Source of the DNA: Aureococcus anophagefferens
Lineage: Eukaryota; Sar; Pelagophyceae; Pelagomonadales; Pelagomonadaceae
Assembly (NCBI RefSeq): GCF_000186865.1
Contig: NW_008705567.1
Coordinates: 929,023 to 987,128, forward strand
Direction: 5' to 3'
DNA length: 58,106 bases
Shown here: one piece after another, positions 1 through 9,682 of the stretch
How positions within the stretch are numbered: the stretch's first letter is position 1
How the letters are laid out: each line of letters begins with the position of its first letter
Made by a program: the position numbers and the translations under genes
The notes under the pieces: generated by a model
Seen by the model: the letters and a program-made list of their open reading frames with translations, nothing else
Databases searched by the model: none
What the model was told of the DNA's origin: nothing

Positions 1-570
1 CANAGAGATTCGCTGCGGATGGAGCCGGAGGCGCGAGCAGCTAGCGGCGCATTTTGACGTTGCACGCTGCCCGCTCGTGATGGTGATGGTTACAGCGACC
101 GCAGACGCAGAGCTACGACTGGCGCCGCGCCGCCGCGCGACGACGGACATGACAACGCGCTGGCCGAGATGAGCTGCGCGATGCGCGTCGACGATTGGCT
201 TCGGCATTGCCGGGTAAACGCAATCCATCGACATGGAAGGGCAAACAAATGTGTACATCAAACGAGGGATCTCGCCTCGCTCGGTCGAGGCCATGAACAC
301 AATGTCATTCGACCATCACAGCTTGGAGAGTCGGGGCTTCGTGTGCGCCATGCGCGTGCGGTGCTCCGCGTCCGCCGACCGCCGCTTCAAACGCTGCGCG
401 AGATCTCGACCGGCGGGCCGCGCGCCAACGCCGACTGCTGCTGGTCCGGGGCTGCCGATCGTCGGCTGCCCGGTGGGCGGCAAAGCGCCAGTCGGAGAGA
501 CGGCCCGGGGACGTCTGGGCGGTCCTGGACCGATTCGCCGCGGCGGCTCCCGCCCACGCTCTGGCGCTCG

Positions 571-2396
571 CCGAGCCGCCTCTGCGCGGAGAACCCGCAC
601 GACGTCGCGGGCCTCGACGTCGAGACCTTCGTCCAGGGCGGCGCGATGGAGCAGAAGACCGTGCACCTCGCGCTCGACGGCGCCTACATCGAGGGCTCCT
701 ACTACGAGCTCCAGTATGACACCGAGCGCGCGGCCTGCCTCGACTGGGGCGCGCCGGCCGAGGACGTCCAGGGCGCGCTCAACGCGCTCACGCTCACGGA
801 CGCGCGCGTCGACATCACGCCCGTCGGCGCCAACCCGTCGTTCGAGCACGCCCGCCTCGATGAGGAACACACGTGGGACTTCGCGCCGTTCCCGAACACG
901 GTCGCGTGGCTCGACGCCATGGCCGCGCTCCCCGACCACGACGCGGTCCATGTAGTCAACGTGTTTTGGCTGCATCTGCACACGACGGTGGGCGCGCTCG
1001 ACGTGCGCGAATCGCCCGTCGACAGCGGCCTCGGCCCGGCGTTCAACGGGACGGAGGCGGAGTCCTCGGCGACGCACGGCTACTACAACGTCTGCGTCTG
1101 CGAGCCCGCGGCGGCCAAGGCCTTCGGCCGCGGCCACTGCCCGGACGACGCGCCGGCCGCGACGGACGCCTATGCGCGACTCGCGGCCCTGGCCCTCTGC
1201 CGCAACGTCGCCGGCGCCGCGGGCATCCCGGCGAGCCGCTGCGACGCGTGTGGGTAACTTTGGATTCAATCAACGATGGTTCTGCGCAAAAATATGGGCT
1301 GCCACAGATGATTAGGCTCTCTTTCGTCTGGCGGTAGCGGCGGCAGCCAACAACAACGACACGATCGAGGCCGCGCGGCGCGCCGCCATCGTCCGCGAGT
1401 CGGCGGCGACCATCGCGACGCTCCGCGCCATGCTCTGCGGCAAGGTGAGCAACGCGTCGGCGCCGCTGCTCGTCGCCGCCGTCGGCCGCGACGCCGCGCA
1501 ACTGACGCAGCGCGTCGAGGCGAAGCTCGCGCAGAGCATGCGCGTCGCCGGCGCCGCCGCGGCGCGGAAGGCGCTGCGGCGCGCGGCCGAGACCACGAAC
1601 TTCGACTTTCGTCGCTTCGACGGCTACGACGCGGTCGTCGGCCCCGCGGTTCTAGCCCACTGGCAGGAACTGTTGGCGACCTACCCGCGGGCGCGCCTCG
1701 CCGTCGTGCTCGGCGCCGCGCACACGCCTCCGTCCAAGGTCGCGTCGCGGGCTCGGCTGTCGAGGTGCGCGCGCGCCGACGCCGCGGAGGCCGGCGAGCT
1801 CCTCGCGGCCTACGGGTCCGCCTGTCCGTCGACGTGGCAGCGGGCCAAGGTCGAGGACGCCGCCGTCGCGGAGATGCTCGAGAACGGCCGCGCGGAGCCC
1901 TGGGCGCCGCGCGGTCTGGAGAAGATCGAGGCCAGGTCGTGGCGCGCGTTCGGCGCCGCGGACTTCTTTGCGCGGACCTCGAAGCATCCCCTGCTCGTCT
2001 GCCCCGGCCAGGGCGGCACGGCGACGAAGACGCTCGCCGGCGCGCTCGTCGACGCGAAGCTCGCGCGCGACCACGACGCAATCGCGCACTACAACGGCCG
2101 CGTGCTCCAGGAGACGGCGGCCGCCGCCGAGGACGACCGCTTCGACTGGATCGGCGCGCACCACCGCGGGAGCCCCGCGTCCTGTGCGAGAGGCGTCGGC
2201 TGAAAACCGATCGGTAGGCTACGCGGCGCTGCTCGACACGCCGACGCCGGCCTTCTGGCGCGAGCTGCTCCTGGCGTGCGCCGCCGGCGTGGGCGTCGGG
2301 CAACTTCGCCGATTTCCGATCGACGTCCGATCGAGACGCCTATCGACGACCTCTATCGAGACGTCCGCCGCCAAGTCCGCGCCCTCCCCTAGGTAG
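571..2396 (+). CDS. Sulfotransferase-like multidomain protein (5' end unresolved)
   Basis: The part that looks coding (G/C third positions, no stops) starts near 571; the true start was not found. An upstream ATG at 169 opens the frame, but its translation does not look like protein. Exon 1 (about 571-1248) encodes a secreted-looking, Cys-bearing region. A short intron probably runs from GT at 1249 to AG at 1346, which joins the frames. Exon 2 (about 1347-2183) has a stretch like the second half of the Sulfotransfer_4 family (YDAVVGPAVLAHWQELL, then YPRARLAVVL), and then a P-loop-like GQGGTATKTL followed by HYNG. A probable very short intron (2184-2217) leads to YAALLDTPTPAFWRELLLA, again the mid-domain motif of that family. 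This suggests two tandem sulfotransferase-type domains, the first lacking an obvious P-loop. Family assignment is by motif only and the exon limits are tentative. Confidence 0.45.
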
Positions 2397-2441
2397 AAAG
2401 CCGCCAGACATGCTTTCGTTAATTTACCGACCCCCACCACC

Positions 2442-3287
2442 TCACGGCGACGCCGCCCCCTCCCGCGCCGCGCGCTTCTCCTCCGCGTAGGCCGACGCCT
2501 CCGCGCGGAAGGACGCCATCATCGCCTTCGCGCGCTCGCTCGCGAGCCGCAGCCGCTCCCGCGCGCCCTCGTCCTCGTCGGCGACGGCCTCCTCGCGGGC
2601 CGGCGGCGGCGGCGGCGGCGGCGGCGCGACGACGGGCGACGGCGCGGGCGACTCCTTCTTCGCGCGCGCGAAGGCCGCGGCCTCGGAGCGCATGGTCTCC
2701 AGGGCGAGGCGCGCCCGGTCCGACGCCGACAGCGGCGCGTCGTCGACGTCCGCGGCGCCGCCGATGGCCGCGAGGAGGCTCTCGTCGGAGAGGAGGCTCT
2801 CGTAGGACGGCGCCGCGGCCGTCGCCGGCGAGAGGAAGGGTTCGGCCGCCACCGGGCTCGGCGTCGCCGGCGGCTCGCGCGCGGCCTCGGCCTTGAGCCG
2901 CTCGCCCTCGAGCCGCGCGGCCTCGAGGCGCTTCGCGAGGTCCGCCGCGGCGTCGTCGTCGAGGAGCGGCGGCGTCTCCGCCGGCGGTTTCAGGGGCTGC
3001 GTCTCCGCCGGCGGTTCCAGGGGCTGCTGCGTCTCCGTGTTCGGGGGCTGCTGCGTCTCCGTGTTCGGGGGCTGCTGCGTCTCCGTGTTCGGGGGCTGCG
3101 TCGCCGGCGGCGTCGGCGCCGGTCCATCCGCCGGCGCTTTCAGGGGCTGCGTCGCGGCCGGCTTCGCATCCTTGGGCGCCTTCTTCGCTTTGCTGCCCTG
3201 GCCGACCTGCGCCGCGAAGGCGTCGGCCTTGGTCTGCGCGTTCTCCTTCTCGCCGCGCTTGGTGCCCTTGTTCTTCTTGCGCGCCAT
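2442..3287 (-). CDS. Disordered Lys/Pro/Ala-rich protein with octapeptide repeat
   Basis: The start is MARKKNKGTKRG at 3287. The protein is 281 aa, with a basic N-terminus, three perfect copies of PPNTETQQ near residues 65-90, then Glu/Ala-rich helix and a poly-Pro run before a charged helical C-terminus. I recognise no domain. The composition suggests a flexible, possibly nuclear or nucleic-acid-binding protein, which is inference only. It is head-to-head with the isocitrate dehydrogenase gene, with 182 bp between the starts. Confidence 0.7.
   Translation of the reverse strand: MARKKNKGTKRGEKENAQTKADAFAAQVGQGSKAKKAPKDAKPAATQPLKAPADGPAPTPPATQPPNTETQQPPNTETQQPPNTETQQPLEPPAETQPLKPPAETPPLLDDDAAADLAKRLEAARLEGERLKAEAAREPPATPSPVAAEPFLSPATAAAPSYESLLSDESLLAAIGGAADVDDAPLSASDRARLALETMRSEAAAFARAKKESPAPSPVVAPPPPPPPPAREEAVADEDEGARERLRLASERAKAMMASFRAEASAYAEEKRAAREGAASP
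3020..3091. repeat. 24-bp coding minisatellite, three units
   Basis: Three perfect consecutive 24-bp units encode the PPNTETQQ repeats on the minus strand, and a partial fourth unit follows. The period is a multiple of three, so copy number can change without breaking the frame. Confidence 0.9.
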
Positions 3288-3469
3288 CGCCTGGGCCAAC
3301 GAAGTCTCCAGGAGCTTGCGTCGGGCTGCAACATGTGGTGTTGATTTGACGTTGCCGCTTGGTGCAACAAGTGATGAAGCACAAACACTTTCGCCAGACT
3401 CGCCTCGTCTCCGCGCCTTGCCAGATGTCCGGCTGCCGAATTCGCGGTTCCGCAACCACACCCACAATC
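3288..3469. promoter_or_regulatory. Divergent promoter region
   Basis: A 182-bp gap separates the start codons of the Lys/Pro-rich protein (minus) and the isocitrate dehydrogenase (plus). It is less GC-rich than its flanks. No TATA box was identified. A shared bidirectional promoter is inferred from geometry. Confidence 0.4.
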
Positions 3470-5199
3470 ATGCTCTCGACCATGCGCGCCGCGCGAGCGA
3501 CGGCGCGCTCCTTCAGCACCGCCTCTGCCAAGATCGGCCCGCTGCCCCTGGTCTATATCAAGGGCGAGGAGATGACGCGGTACGCGTCGCAGCTCATGAT
3601 GGACCAGTGGATCGAGCCCTTCATCGACACGTCCAAGTGGGAGACCTTCGATCTCAGTTGCGCGGCGCGCGACGCGTCCGACGACCAGGAGCTCCGCGAC
3701 GCCGTCGAGGCGGGCAAGCGCCTCGGCGCGATCTTCAAGGAGCCGACGGTGACGCCGTCCGCGGAGCAGGTCGCGTCCATGGGCCTGTCCAAGGCCCTGC
3801 CGAGTCCCAACGGGGCCATGCGCCGGGGCTGGGACGGCGTGACCATCTCGCGGGACACGATCCACATCGAGGGCGTCGAGCTCGGCTTCAAGTCGCCCGT
3901 GCTCTTCGAGCGCCACGCGGTCGGCGGCGAGTACGGCGCCGGGTGGAAGGAGGTGGGCAAGGGCCGCCTCATCACGACCTTCTTCCCCGAGGACGACGAC
4001 GTCGAGCCCTTCATCGTCGACGCGCGCAAGCTCGAGAACGACCGCAACGTCGCCGTCGTCTACCACAACCCGCTGGACAACGTCGCGGCGCTCGCGGACC
4101 ACTTCTTCAGCCGGACGTTGAAGGCGGGCGTCACGCCCTACGTCGTCACGAAGAAGACGGTCTTCAAGTGGCAGGAGCCCTTCTGGCAGATCCACAAGGA
4201 GCTCTTCGACGCCAAGTACGCGGACGCGTTCCGCGAGGCCCGGGGCAGCACAAGAGAGCGAAATTCCCAACTTCAAAGGCTCCGATCTCGGCCGTTTTCC
4301 ACTCGTTTCGGCTGATTTTTGGACGAGCGATCATCTCTCGGAGCGGTCTCGACGCGTGGGCGCTTTTTCCGGAACGCGCGCGCGCGGAACACTCACGTTG
4401 AAGCGACGTTGAATCACCCTTTTGCTGCCCAGGCGAGGCGGGGCTGCTCGACGCGACGGGCGGCGAGCTCCAGCACCTCATCTCGGACGCGGCGACGATG
4501 CAGATCATCCGCTGGACGCGCGGCGGCTTCGGCATGTCGGCCCACAACTACGACGGCGACATGCTCACGGACGAGGTCGCCCAGGTGCACCGGTCCCCGG
4601 GCTTCATCACGTCGAACCTCGTGGGCCGCAACGACGACGGCACGCTCATCAAGGAGTTCGAGGCGTCCCACGGGACCGTGTCCGATTTGTGGCACGCCCA
4701 CCTCCGCGGCGAGGCGACGTCCTTCAACCCCCTGGGCATGGCCGAGGCCATCATGGGCGCGCTGGCCCACGCCGCTGACCTCGACGGCGACACGGAGACC
4801 GCGCGGCGCACGCACCACTTCGTCGCCACGCTCCGCCGCGCGATGCACAACACCTTTGTGTACGGCCAGGGCACCTGGGACATGGCCGGGCCCGACGGGC
4901 TGACGACGGAGGAGTTCGTGGCCAAGGTCGCGTGGCGCGTCGGCCGCTACTTGGAGGCCGAGGACGACGCGGAGACCGCGGACCCGGCCGCGGCGAAGCC
5001 GTCCGTGCTCCTCCGCCGCGGCGCCAAGCAGGTCGACGTGGACAAGGTCTCGGCCATGTTCGCCGAGTTCGACGTCGACGGCTCCGGGTCCATCTCGCTG
5101 GAGGAGTTCTCGGAGATGATGATCAAGCTCGGCCTCGCGCCCATGAAGGAGCCGGAGAAGACGTCCGCGTCCCGCGCGAAGATCGACGAGGCGGCCTAG
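3470..5199 (+). CDS. Isocitrate dehydrogenase (NAD-type predicted) with C-terminal EF-hand, mitochondrial
   Basis: Exons 3470-4232 and 4433-5199 are separated by an introner and give 509 aa. The start MLSTMRAARATARSFSTA is a typical mitochondrial presequence. The body matches homodimeric isocitrate dehydrogenases: SPNG near residues 112-115 (substrate loop), NYDGD near 293-297 (metal-binding aspartates) and HGTV at 334-337. NADP enzymes continue TRHY after HGTV; this one has SDLW. An acidic Asp339 there argues for NAD+, since it would repel the 2'-phosphate of NADP. After the enzyme comes an extra tail with one canonical EF-hand loop (residues about 468-479, DVDGSGSISLEE), absent from human or yeast enzymes. 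It probably oxidises isocitrate to 2-oxoglutarate in the TCA cycle, and calcium may modulate it (inference). Frame and family alignment are restored exactly across the intron (FRE-AGLLD). Confidence 0.9.
4233..4432 (+). mobile_element. Introner element, family A, in the isocitrate dehydrogenase gene (200-nt GC-AG intron)
   Basis: The intron is the 8-bp left target copy GCGAGGCC (4233-4240) plus a 192-bp element (4241-4432). It ends GCTGCCCAG and is followed by the right target copy GCGAGGCG (4433-4440, one mismatch). Its ends are near-perfect inverted repeats of the form GGGCAGCAAAAGAG, here with CACAAGAG on the left. The donor is GC, the first two bases of the target copy. The acceptor AG belongs to the element. 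Removal joins TTC-C to GC-GAG in frame. Confidence 0.92.
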
Positions 5200-5305
5200 G
5201 GGTGCGCGCCCCCGTACATATAAGCATAATCCGTCGCGTGTGTCTTAGCGCGCCGTCGACGCGCGCCGTGCGCTGCGGGCCGCCGGGGGGCCCCGCGCTT
5301 GTGGG

Positions 5306-7465
5306 TCAGTAGAAGCCGAGGGGGTGCGTCGACGCGGGCGACGTCTCCGGGTAGACGTACTCCTCCTGGACGAAGGACGGCGGCGCCGGGTTGAAGTCCG
5401 GGCAGTCGAAGCACGGGTCCCCCGGCAGCTTCTGGCGCCGCTGGCGCTTGCTCAGCGCGGCCTCGGCCTTGAAGAGCTCGCGCGCGTTGAGGCGGTGGAG
5501 GTGGTGGAGCGCCACGGTCAGCGCGTTCTGCGGCGCGGACCGGAGCGACGCGTCCAGCGGCCACGCGAGCGACTTGGCGTACTTGCGGTTCAGCTTCCGC
5601 ATGAGCGCGAGCTGCTCGTCGTCGACGTCGTCGAGGAGCGCGCGGAGCCCCCGCTCCTTCAGGTCCCGGCGCGACACGGATAGGGACGTCAGCTCCTGGG
5701 CCGGCCAGTGCCAGGGCCATAAATCCGTCTGGGCGAAGGGGTCGAAGAAGGGCGCCGCGCGGAACGCGTCCAAGGTCTTCGACAACGGCTGGCCCGGCGC
5801 GACGACGGGCGCGGCGCCGCGGAGCACGACGGGGATCGTCCCCGCCAGCAGCGCGTCGACGATGCCCCGCTTCGCCGCGCCGGAGCCCGGCACCTCGAGG
5901 CTGAACGTCGCGTTGAAGAGGTAGGGCGACGCGTCGCGGTGCCGCGCGGGCACCTGCGTGGAATTTCGACTTCAATCTGCGCGTACTTGACGGTCTCGAC
6001 GCGATCTTTTCGGCTGTGCTTCGAGAACTCGACGAGAGCAAACGATTCGTCCAAAAAACAGCCGAATCGACATCGATTTGACCGAGCCAGAGAACTTTGA
6101 AGTTTGGTCAGGACCCCTGGACTGATTTCCACACAGGCAAGCACCTCGACGCAGCCGCCGTGGCGCGAGCCCAGCGCGCCGCAGGCCGCCGCCAGCGCGG
6201 GCCGCACGGCGGCGCCGTCGCGGGGCGCCCGCGCCCAGGCGACGGCCTGGCTCCGCTTCTCGCGCGCGTCGAACGCGTCCCACCGCGGGCCCCGGGGCAG
6301 GAGCGCGGCGACGTGCGGCACGGGGTGGTCCCGGAGGTACGCGCGGCGGAAGTGGTCCTGGTTCTCCACCCTCAGCACGCGCGCCTGGCGCCAGGCCGAG
6401 AACTGCTCCGCCTCGCGGCAGGCCTCGTGGCGGCTCCGCGTCGGCGTCAGCTCGCGCGCCTCCGTGTGCCACCTGGGCGGGAAACGGGCGATGCGACGGC
6501 GCTTCGACGCGAGTGTGCCGCGCGTTCCAGAAAAAAACATCCATGCTTCGAGAGCGCTCCGAAAGTTGATCGCTCGTCCAAAAATCAGCCGAAACGAGCG
6601 GAAACCGAGCTTGGAGCCTTTGAAGTTGGGCACCCGTGTCCCGCGCCGCGCGCCACGCGCGCGACGCGCCCAGAAAGTGGTCCCGCCCCCAGCGCCGGTC
6701 CATGAAGGAGTAGTCCTTGCCGTTCGGGACGAACTCGGCGAGGTGCGCGTCCCAGATCGCCTCGAGCAATTCGACGAAATGCTTGCGGACGACGCGGCAC
6801 CGCTCCTCGCCGATGGCGAACGCGTTCGACGGCGGCGGCACGGACTCGTGGTAGGGCACGAAGAACAGGTCCGCCGCGTTGGGGTCGTCGACGACGTTGT
6901 CGTAGGCCACGCCCAGGCCCCGGTGGAGCGCCAGCCCCACCGCGTGCTGCGCGCGCGGCGCGAGGACGTCGTCGCCGCGGACCGCGCCGAGCGCCTCGAA
7001 GTTCGGCGTCCACACGAGGTGGCCGTCCGCGTTTTTCGCATAGCGCGTCGACGACGCGTGGGGCCCGACCGTCAGGTCCAGGAAGGTGTAGGTCCGCGGC
7101 GGCTGGCCCGCGGCGACGCCCGCGACGTAGTCCAACTCGTCGGCGTCGTACTCGTGGTCCCACTTGAGCAGGTTCGTGAGGTTCTCGAAGGCCGCCGGCG
7201 TCGGGTAGACGAAGACCCGGGGCCGCTCGAGCTTGGGCGGGGGCGCGTCGAGCGCCTCGCGCGCGGCGCGCCGCGTCGCCGCGGTCCAGGGCGCCGCCGA
7301 CGCGCCCTCGAAGCCCTTCCAGCGCTTCGTCGCCGCCATGTCGCGCTCGCAGCTCACGTCCGGCGCGGCGACGAAGCCCTCGGGCAGGTTCGCGCCGAAG
7401 GGCCGCGTCCCGGCGCCCGCGACCGCCAGCGCGGCGACCAAGAGAGCGTGTCTCAGCATCACCAT
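5306..7465 (-). CDS. Exostosin/GT47-like glycosyltransferase
   Basis: Three exons, 7465-6645, 6472-6145 and 5953-5306, give 598 aa; both introns are introners. The N-terminus MVMLRHALLVAALAVAGAG is a signal peptide or signal anchor, so it should enter the secretory pathway and work in the Golgi lumen. Exon 1 has the GT47 N-terminal pattern (RVFVYPTP near residue 88, later AADLFFVPYHESV). Exon 3 holds the sugar-nucleotide-binding half, with SPYLFNATFSLEVPGSGAAKR and then DALLAGTIPVVL, the usual EALAAGCIPVI position. The C-terminal part is Trp/Arg-rich and ends with a Cys/Pro motif CFDCPDF. Donor and acceptor specificity cannot be predicted. The spliced length is divisible by three and both junctions read smoothly. 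Confidence 0.8.
5954..6144 (-). mobile_element. Introner element, family B, in the GT47-like gene (191-nt intron)
   Basis: On the gene strand the intron starts with the target copy GTGCTTGC, then CTGTGTGGAAATC, and ends GAAATTCCACGCAG before the second target copy GTGCCCGC (two mismatches). The termini are inverted repeats (CTGYGTGGAAWTYC), different from family A. The inner core TCGGCTG-TTTTTTGGACGA is shared with family A. GT donor in the target, AG from the element, phase 0 (VE-VPAR). Confidence 0.85.
6473..6644 (-). mobile_element. Degenerate introner, family A, in the GT47-like gene (172-nt GC-AG intron)
   Basis: On the gene strand the interior matches family A (CCCAACTTCAAAGGCTCC, CGGCTGATTTTTGGACGAGC), but about 20 bp of the left terminus are missing and the right end has drifted to TTTCCCGCCCAG. 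Candidate target copies are GCGGGACA and GTGGCACA (6 of 8 match). Splicing from that GC to the terminal AG restores the frame (AA-WHTEAREL). It looks older than the other copies. Confidence 0.75.
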
Positions 7466-7519
7466 TTGAGGCAGCCCATCATTGCGCGAATTATTTCGCG
7501 AGGTGCAAGAACGAGGAAA

Positions 7520-9515
7520 TTACCGCCACCGCGTCCGCGCGCGCGGGTCCAGGAGCGGGGCGCCGCCGCGGGCCGCGGCGACGGCGTCGAAGGCCGCGAG
7601 CTCCGGGCGCGCGAAGCCCGGCGGCAGGTCGACGGCCTTGCCCCAGTGCGGCGCGGCGCCGCGCGCGGCGAGCGCGGATTCGACCCGGGCGACCCAGGCC
7701 GGCGGCGGCGCGCGCACCCAGACGTTGAAGCACGTGACGACGCCGCCGCCGGGTCCCGCGTTGGGGCCCAGGTGCGCGCGGTCCGACGCTGCGAGGCACT
7801 TGAGCTCGACGACGGCGCCGGCGTCGCCGCCGACGGCCGCGCGGACGTCCCGGAGCGCGCCCGGCACGTCGTCCGCGACGGCGTACTGGGACGTGTAGCC
7901 CTCGGCCTCGGGGAAGACGGGGCCCAGCAGGTCCGTGAGCGCGGGCGGGTAGGGCGCGAAGTTGCGCCCGTCGTACGGCGCCGCGTCGCCGCCGGCCGCG
8001 GCGTCGAGCGCGAGCGCGACGGCGACGCCTCGGTCGACGCGCCACCAGACCATGGCGTGGTCCGCGGCCGCGAACGTCGCCGCGAGCCAGTCGGGCCGCG
8101 CCTCGAGGGGCTCGCGGAGCGCGCGCGTCGACCGGACGACCTCGAAGGTCGCAACGGTGCGCAGCGCCAGTTCCACGACGACGCCGAGGCGCCCGGCGCT
8201 CGCGCGGTAGCACCGCAGGAGCTCGTCGCCGTCGTCGAGCCAGAAGCTCCGGCCGTTTTCGACGACGCGCGCGCCGACGACGGCGTCGCTCAGCGTGCCC
8301 CCGTGCGACGCCGTGGCGACGGCGCCGCCGACCGTGCTCTCTGGAAGACGGGCCAGGACGGGAGCGTCCCCGCGGGCGCGCAGGGCCGCGTTGAGGTCCG
8401 CGAGGACCATGCCGGCCTCGACGACCGCGACGCCGTCCGTGACGTCCACGAGCCGCGACCCGAGGCAGTCGCCGCCGTCCCGCGGCCGCGGGTCCCGGGA
8501 GTGGCCCCGGCCCCGGGGCAACGCGTCGCAGAACCCCCGCGGCGGCGCCCGGAAGCCGACGGTTCCGAGCGCGCGCCAGCACGCGTCGCAGTCGCGCAGC
8601 GCCTCCCAGAAACACGTCGTCTCCGCCGTCGCGGCGCCGCCGCAGGCGGCCAGCGCCTCGGCGAGGGCCGCCTTGCAGCCGCCGGCGACCCAGCCGTCGC
8701 CGGGGATCGTCTCCGCGGCGCCGTCGAACGCGACGACGACGCGCGCGTCCAGGTCCCAGGTCAACGCCGCGCTCCCGTCGCGGATCTCGCAGGTCGCTGT
8801 CTCGTCGCCCGGCCCGTCGAAGAGCACGAGCTCCACGGTGCCCGCGGCGCGCGCGTGGCGCAGGGTCATTGTAGCCCGGAGCGCGTCCGCGTCCGCTCGG
8901 ACGTCGCCGGCGACGTCGCCGCAGTCGCCGAACCAGACGCGGCACGCGCGGACGACGTGCACGAGGACGTCGAGGAGCTCCGCCGTCGCGTCGCTGCGGC
9001 GCCAGTCGCCCGCGGCCGCGCGCCGCCGGCGCACGCGCCACGCGTAGGCGCGCGCGGCGGGCCGCCGGTCGAGGAGCGCGGCGACCCGCAGAACGCCCGG
9101 CTTCGACGCCCAGTTCTCGAGCGCGCGGAGCTGCTGCGTTTTCGAAATTCGCGCGTCGTAGGCGTCGCGCAGCGCCGCGGCCGCGGCCGGCGACCAGGAG
9201 CCGGGCTTCTCGGTGATTACGTGGAGCCCCGCGGCGAGGAGCGCCTCCACGGCGTTCTGCGTGCGCCGCCGCCGGCAGCGCGACGAGCGCGACGCGCGCG
9301 CCCGAGCGCGCGCAGGCCTCGACGCTGTCGAACTCCGCGATCGCCGCATGTTTGAGCTTTTTCAGCGCGCGGCCGCGCGACGCTTGCGTGCGAGCGCAGA
9401 CGCCCACGACGTCGACCTTCAACTTGCGCAGCGACTCGCAGTGCGTCCGGCAGGCGAACCAGCCGCAGCCGACGAGGACCAGGGACTTGTTGTTAGTGAT
9501 GTCTAGAGCTGCCAT
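7520..9515 (-). CDS. Fusion: GFO/IDH/MocA oxidoreductase plus aldonolactone oxidase (ALO/GULO type)
   Basis: Translation starts MAALDITNNKS at 9515. A Rossmann fold follows (VLVGCGWFACRTH), then after a frame break near 9260 the family motif HVITEKPGSW and a GFO C-terminal region. A second enzyme follows: PRGRGHS, DGG and VVEAGMVLADLNAAL, then STVGGAVATASHGG (the FAD_binding_4 fold). It ends with the D-arabinono-1,4-lactone oxidase domain, including APHWGK, the conserved (R)PHWGK motif. The predicted chemistry is NAD(P)-dependent sugar dehydrogenation followed by FAD-dependent oxidation of an aldonolactone. That would put two successive steps of an ascorbate-like pathway in one chain, which is inference. 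The frame break needs one inserted base to read ...PAAAHAQNAVEALLAAG. It lies in GC-rich sequence and may be an assembly error. Head-to-head with the ABM gene. Confidence 0.8.
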
Positions 9516-9682
9516 GTTTAGAGCTCACATCGTCTCTGCAACAGCATCCACAGCTCGCTGATCTGCATCTGATCTGCTCTTGACATCTTCACCATAGACA
9601 GAGCTGCTGATGGCCAACCCTTAGCTCCGTCAGCCCACAATTACCGCCGCAAAAGCACCGCGAAACAACAACAAGAACGATC
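9516..9682. promoter_or_regulatory. Divergent promoter region
   Basis: A 167-bp gap lies between the starts of the dehydrogenase-oxidase fusion (minus) and the ABM protein (plus). It is AT-richer than the surrounding coding DNA. No specific motif is assigned. Confidence 0.35.

Noticed and set aside
169..570. Open frame at the window start with an ATG at 169.
   Set aside because: Codon use is mixed and the translation resembles no protein. Only the part after about 571 has coding character. There is no support for a gene in the first 500 bases.
9255..9266. Programmed ribosomal frameshifting as the explanation for the frame breaks.
   Set aside because: No consistent slippery heptamer is present and breaks occur in many unrelated genes; assembly indels are simpler.
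6104..9355. Very long plus-strand open frame (over 1,000 codons) rich in Arg/Ala.
   Set aside because: It is the antisense shadow of the GT47-like and dehydrogenase-oxidase genes. High-GC DNA leaves few stops. It has no recognisable motif and crosses the other genes' introns.
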